Shown: piece by piece, positions 42,583-55,798 of the stretch
How positions within the stretch are numbered: position 1 is the first letter of the stretch
Layout: each line of letters begins with the position of its first letter
NCBI RefSeq assembly: GCF_947179515.1
Contig: NC_067481.1
Coordinates: 5,101,570-5,165,569, forward strand
Direction of reading: 5' to 3'
DNA from: Apodemus sylvaticus
Taxonomy: Eukaryota > Chordata > Mammalia > Rodentia > Muridae
Length of the DNA: 64,000 nucleotides
Notes under the pieces: model-generated
What the model saw: the letters and a program-made list of their open reading frames with translations, nothing else
Told to the model about the DNA's origin: nothing
Databases searched by the model: none
Program-made: the position numbers and the translations under genes

Positions 42583-42837
42583 CTGGAAGTCACTGTCCCC
42601 ATGCCTACTGTTCAAATGTTTTACAATGTGCAGGCACTGCATGAGTTATCAGGGACATGAGTCTTTACGTCTTTCTTTATTACGACTCACTTTAGTCTTT
42701 TGTGACATGGTCTCGCTTGTATAAGTGTAGTCAGGCTGGTCCCTGGTTCTCCAGCCTCCGTTTGCAGATCACACATAGTCTGTGTCACTATTTATGGTCT
42801 TACTGTTAGGATGAGGTGGAGAAAAGGTACCTGTAGT
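42583..42837. other. No gene recognised
   Basis: Single-copy-looking linker. Confidence 0.5.
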
Positions 42838-43410
42838 GTTAATTAATTAACAAAGAGTATCGCCCCCCCACCCCCACCCCCGCTAGGACCCAGCACTACT
42901 CCTTCCAAGTATCTGGTATAGCATGACTCTTAGACTAGAATAGCTTTGTTTTGTGGTTTTTTTTGTTTTGTTTTTTTTTTTTTTTTGAGACAGGGTTTCT
43001 CTGTGTAGCCCTTGCTGTCCTGGACTCACTCTGTAGACCAGGCTGGCCTCGAACTCAGAAATCCGCCTGCCTCTGCCTCCCAAGTGCTGGGATTACAGGC
43101 GTGCGCCACCGCTGCCCGGCTAGACTAGAATAGTTAACCAAATATCTTTATGTATATAAAACTCCCAATTACATAATGCCAATTTACAATGATAAAGTCT
43201 TATCCCAATTATCTAACCTTCCCAAATACCAGAAATACGTCTGAAGTCGTCTGGATATCCGTCTAGCTCTCTGCTCCACTAGTCTGGTCCATGGAGCCCT
43301 TTCCCTTTCTTTCTCTCCACCCCTCATTTCCCTTAGCTCCGCCTGCCTCCCCTCTCCCCTCCCATCACTGGCCTCTCACTGGCTCAAGGTGAATGGAGAG
43401 GAAATATCTT
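42838..43410 (-). mobile_element. Young dispersed repeat, copy 2 (inverted partner of 25,634-26,156)
   Basis: Contains ATTAACAAAGAGTATCGCCC, ATTTACAATGATAAAGTCTT and CTCACTGGCTCAAGGTGAAT. It carries a C-run expansion at 42,864-42,882 and an independent B1. Confidence 0.75.
42944..43120 (-). mobile_element. B1 SINE with 13-bp target-site duplication
   Basis: Antisense B1. TAGACTAGAATAG lies at 42,931-42,943 and 43,121-43,133. Confidence 0.97.
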
Positions 43411-44432
43411 GCAACAGGTACCACGGGCAGGTCCGGGGCCAGAGTGCACCGCTAAGAGATCACATCATGCAACAGATCTAATGCAAGACGTCTACTGGGA
43501 AAAGAAGGAGAGCAAAAGGCCTTTCTGGAGTGTTAACTGAGAGAGACAGACAGAAAGACCAGGAGACAGAGAAACCAGATGGGGCTGCCCCTCCCCCTCA
43601 TCCCCCCGCAGTGGAAACGCTCTGAACCTGGCGGCAGTGGGTGATGACGCCTTAGCTGCAAGGCGGGCTGGCAGAGCTGCCTGATTTGCAACTTTAACTT
43701 TTGGATCTTACTTCCGCTGTGGCCCTTGGCGGCAGGAAACCTGATGTGGAGGTGGCATAGAGAGAGGTTCTGCAGCCCTGACAGACCCATCGGCCATCAA
43801 GGCAGATGCCCCTCTTCACCAGGACTCTCCAAGGGCTCCTAGCAACGGGTGACTGCCGCCCTGCATTGGTGTGGTGCCAGTCAGCTGCCTTCCCACCGGC
43901 ACCCAGCTGCTACACAGGCCCCTCCCGTCTGCGCACTGGGCAGCAGAGCATCTGGAAAGCATTTCCACTCCAACTCAGGAAACGCACCCCAATCCTACAC
44001 TGGTCCCCAAAGGGCTTATGGGACAGTGCAGGGGTGGGAGAGGTGCAGGGGTGGGAGGGAGCAGAGGAATGAAGTGAGGATGGGGACAAGAGTCCTCCCT
44101 CCCCTCTCCTTCCAAGAGGCCAGAGAAGCACAGAGGGGATCCTTCTGGGCAGAAGACACAGGGGCCTGGATCAGGGTTGTGTGGGGACTGCGGTGCACAG
44201 TCATACAGAGTAGCCCACGGTGGCCTCAAACTCCTGATATTCTTGCCTCAGTGTCTCACGCGCTGGAATCACCACCGTCCTCCCTAGAGTCTGAGGCCCG
44301 TGCCCTATATCAGGGCTAGGCAACATCATTGGGTGTGAATGGGGATATTTCTCTGTTGTGTAATTTTTTTCTGGCATTTTCTATATTGAATAAGGCTAGA
44401 CTTATAGCTAGAAAGAGGTGTTTTAAAACAAG
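43411..44432. other. No gene recognised
   Basis: About 1 kb of single-copy-looking DNA. Several overlapping frames without domains. A B1-like scrap lies near 44,210-44,275. Confidence 0.55.
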
Positions 44433-44636
44433 CAGAGATGGCTCCGTGGTTAACAGCACTGGCTGCTCTTCCAGAGGACTTGGGACCTCAGCACCCACAG
44501 GGCAGTCTGCAACTCCAATCCTGGGGGACCCCACCCCCTCTTCTGGCTTCCTCAGGCATCAGACACACACCTGGCGTACAGATGTACGTGTAGGCAAAAC
44601 ATCTATGCACATTACATAAATAAACTTTAATTTTTT
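44433..44636 (+). mobile_element. B3 SINE
   Basis: GAGATGGCTCCGTGGTTAAC, CTGGCTGCTCTTCCAGAGGA, TGTAGGCAAAACATCTATGC and a TAAATAAAC tail. Confidence 0.88.
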
Positions 44637-44639
44637 TTG

Positions 44640-44860
44640 CACGGAAAGATGGCTCAGTCAGCAAGGTGCTTGTTACAGGAGCATGGGCCCTGGGTTGGGA
44701 TCCTCAGATGCAGGTGAAGTCATGCACACAGCCTTAGCAATCCAAGTGACAAAACCAGGCAGAACCACGGGGGAGATGAGGGGGCACTTGCTGGCCGGTC
44801 AGCCCAAGCCAGTGAAAGCCCCCATCTCAAGTAAGTAAACAAAACAATTAAGGTTGTCTC
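44640..44860 (+). mobile_element. B4/RSINE-type SINE
   Basis: CACGGAAAGATGGCTCAGTC, AGCAAGGTGCTTGTTACAGG and a CCCCATCTCAAGTAAGTAAAC tail region. Confidence 0.6.
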
Positions 44861-44861
44861 T

Positions 44862-44923
<62 letters not shown>

Positions 44924-44938
44924 TACACACACACACAC
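44862..44938 (+). repeat. (TC)n/(CA)n microsatellite
   Basis: About 29 TC units followed by a short CA run. Confidence 0.97.
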
Positions 44939-46549
44939 AGAACGGATGCTCTTCAGACTTTGACCAGCCTGGGCAGGCCTCACTCCATGGCACTCAGAGG
45001 AGAGAGCCTTTAAACCCCTGAGGCCTGGAGTGGGGGAAGGGACCGACTGGCATTTTCAGACTCTGTGGGACACACCAAATCTCAGAGAAGCCTAAGCCAG
45101 CAGGAGGGCCTGCCACACCGACCTCCTGCTCCTGCCTTGGTGACAGTCCATTCTGGATTATGCCACTGTCCCAGGAAACACTTGTGCTGGCTACGTGGTG
45201 TGATGCTAGCTAGGGCTGTATAGGAGGGAAGAACATCACGGGCATGGGGTTCCATACCACGAAGCCAGCTCGCTCGTCGTCCTTCCTTCCCCTCCCCCCT
45301 TGCTCTGACAGTTCCACGGAAAACCCACATTCAGGCTGGAGAGACAGGGACAAGAGCCACACTGCTCGAGCCTCAGTACTGAGTACTGAGCACTGAGCCC
45401 CAGTAGTACCCATTTTTTTTGATATAGCCACGCATGCCTGTAACCCCAGTACCATGGAAAAGTAGAAACAGGAGCACTGGGCTTGCCCTGTTGGTGGGAG
45501 GTGAGGACCCCCCCACCCCTGCCGAGTAACTCGCTAGGAGGCACGAGAAAGCCTGAGTTCTGGCCAATGAGGATGGCCGGCCACTCTAGTCCTACAGTGT
45601 CTGCTTGAGCGGGAGGTGGGGTTTCCCCCATCTCTGGCTTGGAGGCTCGCGAGGGTGGGCTGGTGGGCAGTCAGGTTAATGAGTTGACAACTGCCTAAGT
45701 CTGTCTGGGGCTGGAGGGGGCTGGCGATGCACACGGAGACAGCTCAGCCTTGAGGAAGGAGGAATTGGGGGGAGGCGGGGAGGAGTTCTTGCCAAGGGAC
45801 TTAGAACTGGGGACTCAAGCAAGCTCCTCTGTGGACTAGACCCTCCTACAACGCCATCAGCCGCCAAACCAACAACTGAATGCTTAATTCCATGAGGCCC
45901 CTGAGCCCAGCTCACTGCCCGATGAAGCTCCTGTGAGCTTCAGCAGATCGAGGGGAGGCCAGAGAGGTAGGCTCACCCCTTAGACCACTGGACTCGGTGG
46001 ATGCAAGCCGGCCTTCGGTGGTTCTCACATGCTGTCCCTGTGGCTCTGGAACCCCTGAGGCGCAGGAAGGGGGCGTGGGGGAGGTGAACCGCATCACCCC
46101 TGACCCACCTGCACAGAAGCTTAGGACAAAACCTGATTTGAACACAGGGTCTTTACAGATGTAAATCAAGATGAGATTATCCTGGGCTGAAATGGCTCCT
46201 ATGTCTAAAGACATAGATTGTCCCTGAGAGAAAGTGTGTGAACCTGGAATAATGAAGTCCCCAGGAGCAGGAAGAGGCGGGGGCTGTGGATGGAGCAGGG
46301 TCATGCCAACACTTGGCCCAGGGCTTCCAGAACGATGAGAATGTACACTGTTCTTGCTCCAGGGTGCCTGGATTGCAGTCACTCGCCACAGGAGTTGTGG
46401 GACATTAAAGGACACGCAGACGGTCCCTCCCCTTTCCCAAATCCCTGTGCACAAAAGCCCCCCTGGGACCACACATGGTTTAGTTGTCTTGGAATAACAG
46501 TATTGTAAATGGCTAGTTATAAGGGTCTGACATAATAAGATTTAAATTT
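44939..46549. other. No gene recognised
   Basis: About 1.6 kb of mostly single-copy-looking DNA just beyond the septin 9 3' end. No SINE or gene is supported. Confidence 0.55.
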
Positions 46550-46705
46550 GTATTTATGTGTGTCTGTCACGTGTGTGCAGGTACCATCAGAGGCCAGAAG
46601 AGGGCAGCAGATGTCCCAGGAGCTGGACTACAAGCAGTGCGTGCTGTTAACTCTTTGAAGGGCAGCTCGCACTTTTCACTGTTGAGCTGCTGATTCCCCA
46701 AGTTT
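46550..46705 (-). mobile_element. B3 SINE, diverged, just downstream of septin 9
   Basis: Antisense (GTGTGCAGGTACCATCAGAG, GGCCAGAAGAGGGCAGCAGA, CACTGTTGAGCTGCTGATTC). Confidence 0.75.
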
Positions 46706-46824
46706 GAATTCGGGGTCTTACACAGCCCTACAGCTTCCTTCCAGAGGGAGCCTCCACCCACCTGTTAAGGGACCAGACAGGTCCTTCGAAAAAGAAACTC
46801 ACTGCCGCTCCAGAATGAGCCAGT

Positions 46825-46893
46825 TTGTATTTGAAACATTTATTTCAGGAAATACATTTCAACACTTTGTTATTTTATACAAAAAAAAAAAAA

Positions 46894-46926
<33 letters not shown>

Positions 46927-48702
46927 CTTTTCCGGCCCCCACCAGGAAGCCCCCAGCAGAGGGCCATGTGGAACGGCCTGGTGAGACGAACAGTTTCAAT
47001 ACCTGGTTATAGAGGCACAAAGTCATCCTGATGACACTGGGTTGCTGCTAAGTCCCCAGGGACACTGGGGCTGGAGAAGGCCGGTGTGCCCTGGTCCAGC
47101 ATGCTGGAGATTTCCTTCAAAGTCCTGATTTTGGCAAAAGAACTTGGCAAGCTGGCAATCGAACTGTTCGGCCGAAGGGCGTGACGAGGGGCCTTCCCCG
47201 ACAAGGTGGGGGAGCAGACACCCAAAGCAGGAAATAATGTTCCCCTCTCCTCTGTCTGCACCCCACCCCTCCCACTGCACTTCTGGGCTGCAGAAAGCAA
47301 GCCCGGAGTCTGTAGAGGCACCTTCCCCAAGCGGGTCCCACCTAACTAACCTCACCAAACTCCTCCCCAGGGGCTAACAAGCATGGGAGGCCGGCAGGAA
47401 GGACATGGCTTTGGTCGGCTGTGCATAGATGGTCCCTAATGGCTCCCTCTGAGAGAAGATGCTATGAAACCTTGCCCTGGAGTCTGGCTGTCCATCTCTG
47501 ACCCCCTCACCCATCCCTCTTTGGGGGTATTTTTGATGGGTTCTGGGGCACGGGGGTCTAGGCTCATGTAGACAACAAAATGGTCAGGTTTCTGCCTCCC
47601 ACACAATAGTCACTGAATCATCAAGGCTTGAGCCTGAGGTGTGTGGGGGCGGGGCAGGGTGGGGCAACGGAGTGCCAATGTAACCAGAGTATCTTGGCCC
47701 AAACTGAGGACCAGACAGACATGCCTTCAGTGGCACCTGGGCAGGAGAGCTCCCTCGCACCCTTATTTATGCCTTCCTTCCATGGCTTCCTCTCCCTCAG
47801 GAGACTTCCTCCCTCGTGGCTTCAACACATCCTGCTTTGACCTTCCTAAGATTGGGAGCGGGGCTGGGGAGCCTCTTTCATGCTTCGTCTTTTATAATTA
47901 AAGCCCAGTGTAGTAGCAGTATCTACAGCACGGGGAGGGGGGCGGGAATCGAAGGGCGAGGGAGAAAAGACACCTCCCCCTCTCCAGCGCGTCCCTGCTT
48001 TTCATCCAAAGGGACATCTGGGAAGAGGTGACTGGCTCTTGTGGATCAAGGCACTTTCTGCTTGGGACAAGCTCGAGGGGCACGGTTGTCACTTTGTCTA
48101 AGTGACTGGCAACTTTGGCTGTGACCTCTCTAGTTCCCTTGAAGGGCAGGCAGCGGAGGATGCTGGGAGCAATGCCCCCGGAGGGGAGGTGGGGGGTTCC
48201 AGGAATACCAGGCCAGCTCCATCCTCTGGTGCAGTCTCTAACCTGCTTGAGGCTGTGGCCATGGGGTCTGGCGGCCATATGAACTCCTCTGCAGCCCCTA
48301 GGACCCGGGCCCCATAGGCTTCACCTTCACAACCCAGGGAGGAAGCAGAGCACAGCGCAAGCCCAGGCTGTAGCCCCGCCCACCCTGCTGCTGCAGCCAA
48401 TAAGAGCACACTTGGGAGGTAAACCCTCTCTTGTTACCTGGCAAAGTGTGGGAAGAGATGGATGGAAGCAGGTGACAAATGGAGATAATTATATAAAATA
48501 AGACAGGGTAGGTGGGTGGGCCAGGGACGATGGAAAGATCTAGGGGTGGGGTCCAGGGGCGGGACGCATCTACATCTCCTGGGCTTCCGGCTCCTTCTCG
48601 ATCCCGTTGGCCATGGCTCTGTTGCCCTCGTTGAGGCGTTTCACACGGTAGGCTTCGAAGTGGATGTTGCTGGTGATGTCTTTGATGTTCTGCATGTGCG
48701 TC
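46825..48702 (-). CDS. Septin9: Septin 9 terminal exon: C-terminus and long 3'UTR
   Basis: The terminal exon begins after acceptor CTGCAG, with first base at 48702. It encodes THMQNIKDITSNIHFEAYRV, KRLNEGNRAMANGIEKEPEA and QEM, with the stop codon TAG at 48572-48570. The 3'UTR continues to about 46,825, roughly 1.75 kb. Its distal end has a (TC)n run and a long T run (about 46880-46926), followed by ATAAAATAACAAAG and the AATAAA signal. The 3' boundary is inferred from that signal. Confidence 0.9.
46839..46844 (-). terminator. Septin9: Septin 9 polyadenylation signal AATAAA
   Basis: A canonical AATAAA hexamer on the minus strand lies 1.73 kb downstream of the stop codon. Cleavage is expected 10-30 nt further on, around 46,815-46,829. 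It is the best signal between the stop codon and the B3 SINE that begins downstream. Confidence 0.8.
46880..46926 (-). repeat. T-run and (TC)n in the septin 9 3'UTR
   Basis: On the transcript strand about 10 TC units are followed by about 23 T, 40 nt upstream of the AATAAA signal. Confidence 0.95.
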
Positions 48703-51700
48703 CTGCAGGGGACACAGCCAACATGGGGGTGACCACTTAGCATGCCTGGGGTGACAACCACCTGCCCCTCCCGGCCCTCAGAGCCAGCCTGCAGGCTCTT
48801 GGTGCACACCCGGCAGGACCAGGCAGTGCTCACTCGCTCTCTGGTAACTCCATACCCTCTGTGGCCTCACATTCTAACCTGTACCCCCTTCTCTGGGTCC
48901 ACACCGCCTAGTCAGGGGCCTGCACAAGGATGGGGGACTGGCGCTAAAAACACAAAGTGTGGAAGGTTCCAAGGCCCCCACCAATGGGCAGGACTTGGGT
49001 ATTCGGACTCCAAGAAAGAAATTCAGGCTGTGGCCAGCAGGAGGCAGCAGGTGACCACAATCTCCAGTATTTTTTGCAGGTAGGAGCCAGGGCCGTAATC
49101 CTGCCAGGCAAGCTCAGCTGCTGGCCCACACTGCAGACCTCCCCTCTTATTTTCTGGAAAGGGGAGTGGGAAAGGCGAGGAGCCCCAAGGGTGAGGAGCT
49201 TTATTTTCGGAAGCCCCACCCCAGGTCCTCAGATAGCTAGCCACGCCCTGCACATTTGTGAACATACAAAGTAATAATTTTCATCATGAATTTTTTCTTT
49301 TTGTTTGTTCATTTTGTCTGAGACATACTGTCCAGACTGTGCTGTGTGGACAGTAGCCATAGCTGAAGCCACCAGAATGGAGCCCCCTCTCATCCTGGTG
49401 ACTTCATAAGATTAGAAAGAATCCTCATTTCCTCAGCCATTCCTGGTTTTGTTTTTTTTTTTTGTTTGTTTGTTTGTTTCTTTTTGTTTTTTCGAGACAG
49501 GGTTTCTCTGTGTAGCCCTGGATGTCCTGGAACTCACTCTGTAGACCAGGCTGGCCTAGAACTCAGAAATCTGCCTGCCTCTGCCTCTCAAGTGCTGGGA
49601 GATTAAAGGTGTGCACCACCACTGCCAGGTCATTCCCGGACTTTTGTTACCTTGTTTTCAGCTTTGTTCCCAAGGGCAGGGCTGACAACAGACAGCCCTG
49701 GTGGGGCCTCTGCCCAACCATCTACCATCCCCAACCCCCAGAGCTGGTCCTCCCAAGGGGCCTTCAGAGCTGAAGGTGGACTCACCTGATAAGGAGATCC
49801 CGCAGGTAGGCAAATTCACAGTGAGTGGTATTCTCAACTAAGGCGAAGAGGAGGAGGATGATCAGTGTCTGGTGGGGAGGAAGCCTCTCCTCTCCTACCC
49901 AGTAAAGCCAACAGCTTCCAGAAAGCCCTGCCCACTGGACAGCATGATTGACAGCTGCTCGACTGGCTTCGGAGTCAAGAGGGAGCCACACCTCTAGTGG
50001 GTCTGTGGGAGGTTCAGCTGAGGGAAGACCCACTGGGAATGTAGGCAGCAGCGCCGTGGGCCGAGTTTCCCCAGCTGAATAAAAAAGAAAGTGAGCCGAA
50101 TCCCAGCACTTATTTATCTGCTTCCTGACTGCGGATACACCGTGACTGACAGTCTCTTGTGCCGCCATGACTCCCAGCGCGATGGACTCTGTGCCCTGGA
50201 ACCATGAGCCCAAATAAACCCCCCATTCCATGCATTCTGGGCTGGGGTGAATTCTGTTGGCTTCTCTGACCCAGTTTTTCAATAAAATGAGCAAATGGCT
50301 CAGTAGATAAGAGCATTTGCTGCCAAGCCCAATGACCACAGTTTGATTCCCAGAACCACACCTTAGAAGCAGAGAGCCAACTCTTGTGAGCTGTGGTCTT
50401 ACTATTATATGCATGTTTTGGCATGTACCTGCCCTCTTCCCAAAATAAAATAAATAAGTTAATAAATTTAAAGAGAAATTCAAACGGAGAATGGCATGGC
50501 TTGGACCTTAAGTGCACAAAAAGACCCAATGAGCCAACGATGTAATCTGACTTTGTGTGGCTTTCAAGGAACAAAGCAGCTTTCCATCCCCCAGGGAGCA
50601 CTCTGGCCATCTTCCAAGGATGGAACGGGCACTTCTGATGGTGCGGACCAAGACGGATTAGGTGTAGGCACAGCTGGGTGAGATTTGGTCAGTAATGAAC
50701 TCACAGGGTCCCCGAAAGGAACTTATCAGGTTCTGTTACGTTCCCAGGGTCCTCATAAGAAGGTGGGTGTGCGAACGACCACCAGGGGGAGCTCCCAGAG
50801 GCCGCCTGGATCCTCAGCTGGGAGCAAGTAATCTAACCTGGCTAATTTCTTGACAAGGTCTCATCGAGTGCATGCAGTACCCAAGCTGGCCATCAGGGGT
50901 CAAAAGAGACACGTCAGTATCCAATGCCACTCTAGAGTCCCGGCTTTTACCCCAAACTTTGCTCTTCCAAACCCTCCCTGCCTTGCATATTTGTAGAAAT
51001 GATGCAGAGGGTGAAGAAGACATCAAAGATGGGAAGGAATGGACGGAGGGAAACCAAGCTGAGGACAAGCTTTTGACAGAATAGCTTCAGAGCAGCCCCT
51101 AGAGTCACCTCTGGGGTCGACATCTGACATTGAGGGGAGTGCTACAGGAAGCCACAGGCACTGAAAACACCCAGAGCATATTTAGAGACTGTCCCCATGA
51201 CACCCCACCTGGCAGACCACAAGGAGGGCCCAGTAGGGAAAGAGAGGGGCTGGAAGGGAAGACAGGTCCTCTTCAGTGGTCACCTCAGAAAGACCAGGCA
51301 ACAATTCCTAACTTTAGGGTCTCCGGTGTGAGGCTGCAATGTGGAGCCCAGGACGACCTTCCAATAAAGGGCCCTGATTGTTCATTCATTGTTTCTGTAC
51401 CCCACTTTCCCGCCCTTGCTCCTTCTTCTTAGTGTCTCAGGACGTCCAGGCTAGCCCCAAGCTCACCGTAGGGTGAGTAACAGTGAATTGAGTCCCTGAC
51501 CCTCCTGGTTCCACATCTCAAAGATCACAGATTGGGACGACATAGTCTATGTGGAGCACAGTATAGAACTCAGTTAATTCAAGGGAAGCACCTGACCAAA
51601 GGGACCTAGCCCAGTAACTCAGGAGTTCTCCACCTGGGTGTGGGTCATGACCTCAGACATCTTGCATATCAGATGTTTACGATTCCTAACAGCTGCGAAA

Positions 51701-54700
51701 TTACAGTTATGAAGTAGCAACAAAAATAATCTTATGGTGGGGGGGGGGGTCACCACAACATGAGGGACTGTATTAAAGGGTTGCAGCATTAGGAAGGTTG
51801 AGTTTGCGCTGGGCTAACTCCTCTCTGCAAGGATGAACAAGGGGATCTGGGGAGCTGAAAGGGTTAAATGATAATCCTCTATGGGGTGTGGAGTGGGGGG
51901 GTGGGGTTGCTGGCTGGAGGCCTCTATGCTCAGAGCCAGGAGGCACCATCGGGACCAGATTCTCAGAGTTAACTGTTCCTCAGAGTTCCAGCAGGCCTGG
52001 TGTGGTATGGCACCTATGAGGCCAAGGCCGGAGGACTTGAGTACCAGATCATCCTGGGCTACATCATGTTTTGCGTAGACCTTAGGAAGAAGGTCTAGCC
52101 TGCACCTATGAAGGAGGCAGACTAGGGCTCTAGAGAACTGGGGATTCCCCCCAACTCAAAGCCTCAACTTTCTGCTCCTCTGTGGGGCCTTTCAACCACA
52201 CTGGTCACAAGAAACAACGTGGGTTTTCATCTTCCAGGCAGCTCTGCTCTTTCCCACCCTCTGCTCTAAAGAGGGTTCTAAGAGAAGAGTAAAGAACAGC
52301 TCTGGAAGCATCGCACTGGGGTGCCAGACCCCAGGAAAGCCCAGAGCCCCAGCCTCAGTGTGTGGGACAAAGGAACAAAGTCTGACAAGGTCATTAAGTT
52401 CAGGGGCCCTGGTGCACGTGAGATGCACCCTACAGCCAGTGTCCTTACAGGAAACAGGGGCCTACAGTGCAATGGGTGAGGCCCAGGTCCAACCACCCCT
52501 TCCACACTGCAGCAGCACAGTAGCCAATACCTTCAATGGTGCCCCACTTGGTCTTCCTTCCCAGAATCCTCTTGCCGTTGACTTGATACTCATGGTCGCT
52601 GCCCACCACAGCAAATGGGATCATTTCCTGGAGGAGGGACGGAAGAGTTAGTTACATGTGATCAGCGGGGGCCAGTGCCACCCTAGAACATCCCGTGTCT
52701 TGGGCCTGGAAAACTGCAGGCCTTGCCTTCAGAGGCCCCGGAGTGGACAGACAGGATCCTGTCTATCCGCCCACCGCCCCTCACCTCCCAGCACCAGATT
52801 GACCCACTGACCCGGAACTTCTCGTTCACCAGCCTGTCCTCTGCGTCTTCGTCAAACTCCTTCTGGGGGTACACGTCAATGCCATTGGACAGCAGGTCTG
52901 CGGTGATCTGGGAGGGGTGGGGTGAATCAGGCTGTCAGCCCGGGTGCTTAACCCATGAACAAAGGCAGGCTCCGAGTGGCCCCACCCTGAGATCCACTTT
53001 ACTTTTATGTATACAAGTGTTTTGCCCGCATGTATGCGTGTGTGCGACATGCGTGCCAAGTGCCCATAGAGGCCAAAAGAGGGCATACTGGAACTTGGAA
53101 CTGATTGTGAGCTGCCATGTGGGTGCTGGGAATTGAACTTGGGTGCTCTACAAGAGCAAGCAAGTGCTCTTAACCCCTGAGCTATCTCTCCAGCCCCACT
53201 CCCACTGTTTTTTGGAAACAAAATCTGTAGCTCAGGCTAGCCCCAAATTGGCTATGATAAACAAGGATAACCTCGAACTCCTTATCCTCCTGGCTCTATC
53301 TCCCAATGCTGGTGCTATATAAGTATCATGCCCAGTTCCATGTGGTGCTGAGGATCAAACCCTGAGGCTTTCCCTTCGGTAGGAGAGCACTCTATCACCT
53401 GAGTTCCACCCCCACTGTGCCCAAGATCTCCAGCCCTGAAGCTTCTTACACATTAAGGAGCACTCGCCTGGCTCGAGGGGCCCTGCAACCGCTGTCCCGA
53501 GTCTCCCTGCGTATCCTGTGTAGCTCATCACTATGAGCCCTCTTTCCTAAAACCACCTCTGGATGATCACCGTAGCCCAGGGTGTACCTGCTTGCTGAAA
53601 CTCTCCTCGGCTCTATGACGTAATGACAGCCCAGGGGACAGCCAGCTGTCTTATCTGTTAAGCAGGTCAGGCTCTCATACACTGGGGAACCTCCTGCTCT
53701 CTTCTCTAGCAGATGTTCCCCCCTCCCCATTACCCTTCCCTATGCATGCTGGGAAAATCCCCAACACAGCCTGGGAAGGAAGCCCTGGCATCCTCTGGAA
53801 TTGGATATGAAGCCTCTCTTACAACCCCAGGCTGGAGCTCCCAGGATGCTCTGATGTAGACTTGCACGGAAGAGGCCCAGGACTCCTGCAGACGCCTGCA
53901 GGAATGGCCCTATCGCCCCGACAGCAGTGGTCTCAACCATGGCAGAGAAGAAGGAAGCCATTGAGGTGGGCTGTCCCACCTAATAAAACTTAGGCACGCT
54001 AGGTCCGATGGCCCTGAGATGTTTGCCTCTGTTTGTTCCACTCCCTTCTGAACCCCACTGAGACTGCTGGATGTGGGGAGCCCCACAGCCACAAAGGCCA
54101 GGGGCTCCCCCAAGGCTGGATGCATGCTGTAAAGGGCTGGACAGGCCCCTGTCAAGCCTATAACTTGTCTGGGCAATTCTGGAGGGAGAGGGGCTGGGTA
54201 GAGGCCATGAGTCCTACCCGTTGTTTGAAGTAGACCCTCTCCTCCAGGGTCAGCGTGTCAGCCTTGGCGATGACGGGGACAATGTTCACCACCTTACTTA
54301 GGCGCTTCATGAATTCAATGTCCAGGGGCCTGAGCCTGAAACGGAGTAATGCAAAAGTCTCAGCTTAGGGGTCCCTACCCCAGACACCACCGTGGGGACA
54401 TGTTGGTAAGGGCCTTAGAAGGGTGTAGGGTGGACCCACTCCCCGTACGGAGCTGAGTGGGGGAACCGGAGTGGAGCAGACTCCCTCATCCACAAGATCG
54501 TCAGAGCCCAACCAGCCCGAGACACCGTCCACTGAAGACTGACTTGGCTCACATCACTGTCACGCCTCGGGCTTTCAAGGTCAAGGAAAAGGAGACTTGG
54601 GAGATGGTGTCCAGAAGCTCCGGGCCCTGGGACCGGCTGGCTGTTCCCAGGTCAGCCTGGCCCCGGGAACCCAGCGTCTGATACAGGGAGGGGTCAGAGT

Positions 54701-55726
54701 CTGGCAGAAGCCCTGAGCCTGGGCATCATTCTCTCATTGGAATGGCATCTTCTCCGTGGCAGTATTGTCAGGCCCAGACAGCCTGGAGGAAGTGAAGCTA
54801 CAGGCAGAGGCCAAGCAAAGATGGCCAGAAGCCACTACTGCCCCCTGGGACTGAGTGGCTGGAGGAAGAAGCCAGGCGAAGTGCCCAGCCAGGGCCCTAG
54901 TCCAGAGGGTCACCACTGGGGAAGCGCCTCTGGCTCTCCCCACTGAAGCCTTGTCAGTCTGTCTCCTGCTGTCAGCCTTGGCCTTGCCTGGGGCTGTGCT
55001 CGGAGCAGCTGCAGAACGCCAACCGAGCTTGCCCCAGACTCTCATGCACCCCGCAGGAGATGGTCACTACAGGCAAGCCCAGACACCTATATTTGGATTT
55101 TTGCATCCAGATGCCAGTGAGACTTATGCCCTCTAGACAGGGTGCTGGATGTAAAGTCCCTTCAAAGCCCAGGCTCTTACACCCAGGAATGAGCCGGGAG
55201 CAGCCTGGAGTGTACAAACTCCAGCAGTCGTGCCCAGGAGACACCAAATCTGCGAGCCCTCAACTCTTCAAAAGAAGCCATCTCCAGCTCCCGCTGTTCT
55301 CTGTGCCCAGTACTAGACATGTACCTGACATGGAGTCAGGATAAGCGGTCAGGATAGCCAGCAAGGAGAGGAGGGACACTTATGTACTGGGGACAGATGA
55401 GACTCACGGGAAGCCAAGAACCCTGGTCACTGAGACCATCAACAGTCTACTGCCTCCCGGAAGGGTGGGGGAGAGATTCCAAAAGGCACCCGGGACTCCT
55501 AAGCCTCCCAGACCCCCAAAGCATCTCTGGTGAGGACAGCCAGCCTAACCTACCCGGTAAGCTCCAAGACAGTGAAAGATTATCTCAGTAAAACAAACTA
55601 AGCAAGCAACAAAATCTATGGAAAGCAGCTGGAAAGATACCCAAAATCAATCAATCAATCAATCAATCAATCTATCTATCTATCCATCAATCCATCCATC
55701 TATCCATTTAACTCTGTCTCGCTCTG

Positions 55727-55798
<72 letters not shown>

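Larger units (their letters stand above)
49838..52530 (-). other. Septin9: Septin 9 intron (2,693 nt)
   Basis: This is the largest complete intron in view. It holds a dispersed-repeat tail (about 50,060-50,225), a B4-type SINE (50,280-50,470) and a URR1-like hAT element (51,622-51,810). The rest is single copy without recognisable signals. Confidence 0.9.
52908..54217 (-). other. Septin9: Septin 9 intron (1,310 nt)
   Basis: It contains a B3 SINE and an older B4-type SINE side by side (53,002-53,420). The remainder is single copy with no signal seen. Confidence 0.9.

Noticed and set aside
49782..50483. 233-codon minus-strand frame ending in septin sequence
   Set aside because: Only the last 17-18 residues are the septin 9 exon 49,837-49,786. 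The rest is intron read-through.
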